Assembly: GCF_017872555.1 (NCBI RefSeq)
Contig: NZ_JAEDOX010000011.1
Coordinates: 1 to 64,000, forward strand
Source: Ruegeria sp. HKCCSA071
Lineage (GTDB): Bacteria > Pseudomonadota > Alphaproteobacteria > Rhodobacterales > Rhodobacteraceae
DNA: 64,000 nucleotides
Reading direction: 5' to 3'
Below the pieces are notes generated by a model. The model made no database searches, was not told where the DNA came from, and saw only the letters and a list, made by a program, of their open reading frames with translations. Each line of letters opens with the position of its first letter. The stretch's first letter is position 1. Of this stretch, positions 63,558-64,000 are shown in pieces. Made by a program: the position numbers and the translations under genes.

Positions 63558-64000
63558 GTGGGGAAATCCAGTTTCAGGCTGTCCACCGCATTGGGGGCAG
63601 GGGTTGTTTTTGCAATTTCACTGGCACCGGCGAGTGGACAACAAGCCCCGACATCACTGCAAACACTGAGTGCCAGCAAGCAAACAACTCTGCAACAGAC
63701 GACTGTTCCTTCCACACAAACTCAACAAACACCCAGTCTGCAGCTCATTTCACAGCAAGCCCAGCGAAATCCGGCGCGGCAGGTCGGTCTGCTGACAACA
63801 GGCCAACAAACCGGCACGGGTACCGGCCTGACGGTTACGCTGGATTACCTATCTTCGCTCAAGCATGATGACAACCTACGCCTAACTGATCCGTCACTTG
63901 GATCCACCACCTGGTGGGAAAATACGTTGTATTTAAGCGTTTTGAAGCAAACAACAGATTCCACACTGAGCTTCGATCTGTCAGGGCTATACCGCATCGC
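63558..64000 (+). CDS. Outer-membrane beta-barrel protein of the exosortase system, 3' truncated by window edge
   Basis: 147 codons seen. GTG start at 63558 after AGGAG; a signal peptide (STALGAGVVFAISLAPASG), a Gln/Thr-rich linker of ~50 residues, then alternating polar/hydrophobic strands (LTVTLDYLSSLKHDDN, NTLYLSVLKQTTDSTLSFDL) typical of a beta-barrel. In position and form it fits the outer-membrane protein paired with Wza-type exporters in PEP-CTERM/exosortase loci. It continues past the window. Confidence 0.75.
   Translation, partial: MGKSSFRLSTALGAGVVFAISLAPASGQQAPTSLQTLSASKQTTLQQTTVPSTQTQQTPSLQLISQQAQRNPARQVGLLTTGQQTGTGTGLTVTLDYLSSLKHDDNLRLTDPSLGSTTWWENTLYLSVLKQTTDSTLSFDLSGLYRI

Noticed and set aside
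1..64000. Insertion sequences, CRISPR arrays, toxin-antitoxin pairs, tRNA genes
   Set aside because: No transposase motifs, spaced repeats, small paired toxin genes or tRNA-like cloverleaf sequences were recognised by eye; a dedicated search could still find weak cases.

Overview
The window reads as one end of a large extrachromosomal replicon (plasmid or chromid) of an alphaproteobacterium, most likely of the Rhodobacterales / Roseobacter group. The evidence is GC-rich coding with alphaproteobacterial protein style, a parA-parB pair with an RPA-family initiator of the RepA type seen on roseobacter plasmids, and a secreted protein ending in VPLPA-CTERM, a sorting signal best known from this order. 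No rRNA, tRNA, CRISPR array, insertion sequence or core housekeeping gene was seen.

Replication and maintenance (1-5.1 kb): the 3' part of a tyrosine recombinase, then parB and parA on the minus strand and the initiator gene on the plus strand. Two identical 16-bp palindromes flank parB and are probable parS sites. An AT-rich segment, three 22-bp iterons and a consensus DnaA box lie directly before the initiator and form a probable origin. A small membrane protein closes the module.

Glycan region 1 (5.5-25.5 kb): a UDP-sugar dehydrogenase, three GT4 and two GT2 glycosyltransferases, three SDR/oxidoreductase-type sugar enzymes, a Gfo/Idh/MocA oxidoreductase, two GMC oxidoreductases (one with a ferredoxin-like cysteine motif), a membrane-anchored SUMF1-domain protein without the catalytic cysteines, a polysaccharide deacetylase, a UDP-galactopyranose-mutase-like flavoprotein, a UPF0104-type membrane protein and a Wzx-like flippase. 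It looks like a pathway for an oxidised, decorated surface glycan. No convincing Wzy polymerase was found.

Glycan region 2 (25.6-54 kb): a PepSY membrane protein; a GtrB-like transferase coupled to a GT39-like transferase; a lower-GC sulfation-like operon with a truncated sulfotransferase; a tight CDP-sugar operon (rfbF, rfbG, C-methyltransferase, SDR, GtrA) followed by a cobalamin-binding-type radical SAM enzyme; a second mutase-like flavoprotein; an AsnB-type amidotransferase; a two-component system; large membrane proteins; an FkbM methyltransferase; another GT2; and an acyltransferase-SGNH protein. Together these could make a methylated, amidated, acylated and formerly sulfated glycan.

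Exosortase-linked exopolysaccharide locus (54.2-64 kb): a VPLPA-CTERM protein sits beside two divergent arms. The minus arm has an ExeA-like ATPase, a Wzz-type chain-length protein, a BY-kinase and a GT2. The plus arm has an ExoY-like priming transferase, a TPR lipoprotein, a Wza-type export protein and an outer-membrane protein cut by the window edge. The exosortase itself is not in the window and is expected just beyond the right edge or elsewhere in the genome.
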